In this document: one piece after another, positions 63,116-64,000 of the stretch
Layout: every line of letters begins with the position of its first letter
Numbering within the stretch: the first letter of the stretch is position 1
Assembly: GCA_026954325.1 (NCBI GenBank)
Contig: JAIXKK010000066.1
Span: 1 to 64,000, forward strand
Source: Bryobacterales bacterium
GTDB taxonomy: Bacteria; Acidobacteriota; Terriglobia; Bryobacterales; Bryobacteraceae
Direction of reading: 5' to 3'
DNA: 64,000 nucleotides
The notes under the pieces: generated by a model
What the model was told of the DNA's origin: nothing
Databases searched by the model: none
What the model saw: only the letters and a program-made list of their open reading frames with translations
Made by a program: the position numbers and the translations under genes

Positions 63116-64000
63116 GGCTGGCTTGAGAGCTCGATCAGGGCTTCGAGGGTTTTGGCGCGCTGTTCGGGGGTGACGGTGAGGTAGCGGTGGAGCCCATTGG
63201 GAGAAGATTGCAGAGTAGTGCGGCCTTCGCTGCCGACATTGACGGTCCCCGGCCGAGAGAGAGAGAAGTAGCCGCTGTCCGGGCGGAGGGCGTAGAGGAC
63301 GGCGGTGAGGTCCCAGGTGGGGCGGTCGTAAGGCATGGGCTTGTAGGCGCGGTAGGCATCGACGATGGGGTGGTTCGGAACCCAGCGAAAATCGTTCTCG
63401 ATAGCGCGGGCGGGATAGGGGATGGAGAGTCCGATTTCGAAGCCGGAGAAGACGATAGCGGTGGGCCAGGAAGAGAAGAGCTTGCGGGCGGATTCGACGT
63501 CGGTGTGGACGTTGTATTCGGGTTTTCCAGAGGGAAATTGGCCGGCCATGACGCTGAGAAGTTTCACTTTACGGCGGACGAGATCAGTGGCTCCGGGGAG
63601 GTCGAGGAGGCGGGCGAGGTTGGTGGAGAAGCCGACCTGAGCGATGACGACGGAGTGATCGGGCTGCTTTTCGAGGACGCTCTTGATGAGTCCGGCAGCC
63701 TCGGGGGCCTGGGAACCGTCCTGGATGCGGCGCGGGTAGAGGGGTTTTCCGTCCGGCGTCTTGCGCTCACAGGGGATGCGCGTGTAGGGGGCATCCTGGG
63801 GAGTCTTGCCGTTGCGGACAACGCCGATGGGGATATCAGGACGGTGATAGAAATGGTTGACGAGGTCAACGAAGGGAGCGGACCAGCGGTTGTCCTTGGT
63901 GATGGTGACGGCGATGAGTTTCGCTTCGCCGCGGGATTCGAGTGCGTGGATGACAGCGAGAGCGAGCGCGTCGTCGATGTCGTTGCCCATGTCGGTATCG
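63103..64000 (-). CDS. Nucleoside hydrolase, N-terminus cut by window end
   Basis: The frame is open to the window edge and begins with DTDMGNDIDDALALAV, the calcium-binding N-terminal motif of inosine-uridine-type nucleoside hydrolases. Only a few N-terminal residues, possibly including a signal peptide, are missing. Further segments are IPIGVVRNGKTPQDAPYTRI, HSVVIAQVGFSTNLARLLDL and FSGFEIGLSIPYPA. The C-terminal histidine region is replaced by PTWDLTAVLYALRPDSGYFS, similar to the secreted subgroup found in Solibacter and Planctomycetes. It should cleave the N-glycosidic bond of a ribonucleoside; the exact substrate is unknown. Confidence 0.9.
   Translation of the reverse strand, partial: DTDMGNDIDDALALAVIHALESRGEAKLIAVTITKDNRWSAPFVDLVNHFYHRPDIPIGVVRNGKTPQDAPYTRIPCERKTPDGKPLYPRRIQDGSQAPEAAGLIKSVLEKQPDHSVVIAQVGFSTNLARLLDLPGATDLVRRKVKLLSVMAGQFPSGKPEYNVHTDVESARKLFSSWPTAIVFSGFEIGLSIPYPARAIENDFRWVPNHPIVDAYRAYKPMPYDRPTWDLTAVLYALRPDSGYFSLSRPGTVNVGSEGRTTLQSSPNGLHRYLTVTPEQRAKTLEALIELSSQPRNP

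Overview
The window looks like a chromosomal piece of a high-GC soil-type Acidobacteriota, most like the Solibacter/Bryobacter lineage. This is inferred from content, not from a database search. The signs are four very large Oar-like TonB-dependent receptors with carboxypeptidase-regulatory N-domains and no SusD partners, beta-propeller/BACON secreted proteins, a PEP-CTERM protein, a sulfatase, a PQQ-propeller protein, frequent GTG/TTG starts and 4-bp ATGA gene overlaps. No rRNA, tRNA, CRISPR array or insertion sequence was seen.

Layout. 1-2.0 kb: the end of a geranylgeranyl-reductase-type flavoprotein, then hemL (tetrapyrrole synthesis). 2.0-10.4 kb: a minus-strand type I restriction-modification locus, hsdM-hsdS-(HipA-like kinase)-(DUF3037)-hsdR. 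Its hsdM carries an in-frame TGA at codon 178. 10.8-13.1 kb: a two-gene cassette of a small GPxTPEGK protein and a phage-terminase-like ATPase/nuclease, with no other phage genes. 13.2-16.8 kb: metH (B12-dependent methionine synthase), split by a one-base frameshift at its cobalamin-binding motif. 16.7-25.1 kb: PQQ propeller, FGGY sugar kinase plus SDR dehydrogenase, amidohydrolase, DsbA-like lipoprotein, DUF4159 protein and sulfatase. 25.0-41.4 kb: three Oar-like receptors interleaved with gltX and glnS, which are convergent with stops 1 bp apart, a stretch of gene remnants, and a LarA-family protein. 41.4-46.1 kb: thioredoxin-like ferredoxin, SDR, GNAT-like acyltransferase, a 4-cresol-dehydrogenase-like flavoprotein and a PEP-CTERM protein with a distinctive leader. 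46.4-49.8 kb: an NtrY/NtrX two-component pair. 50.0-55.5 kb: a BNR-repeat secreted protein, an AhpD-like protein and the fourth receptor. 55.8-60.1 kb: a second relative of the GPxTPEGK family, a GH106 rhamnosidase remnant, and a frameshifted beta-propeller/BACON protein. 60.2-62.4 kb: groES-groEL with a promoter, a CIRCE-like operator and a terminator. 62.5-64 kb: a decayed methyltransferase and a nucleoside hydrolase cut by the window end.

How it fits together. Housekeeping genes (hemL, metH, gltX, glnS, groESL) alternate with accessory blocks for carbohydrate and aromatic catabolism and outer-membrane uptake. The genomic style is patchy: the + strand is visibly C-rich at about 10.7-19.7 kb and again at 56-60 kb, but G-rich at 20.5-51 kb regardless of gene direction. 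Three otherwise ordinary genes (hsdM, metH, the propeller protein) are interrupted by single-base-scale lesions. Two of these are loss of one A from an expected AA, so either assembly errors or recent mutations are possible. The most promising material for something undescribed is the restriction locus with an embedded HipA-like/DUF3037 pair, the orphan terminase cassette, and the PEP-CTERM leader with a palindromic -35 region and a terminator-like hairpin.
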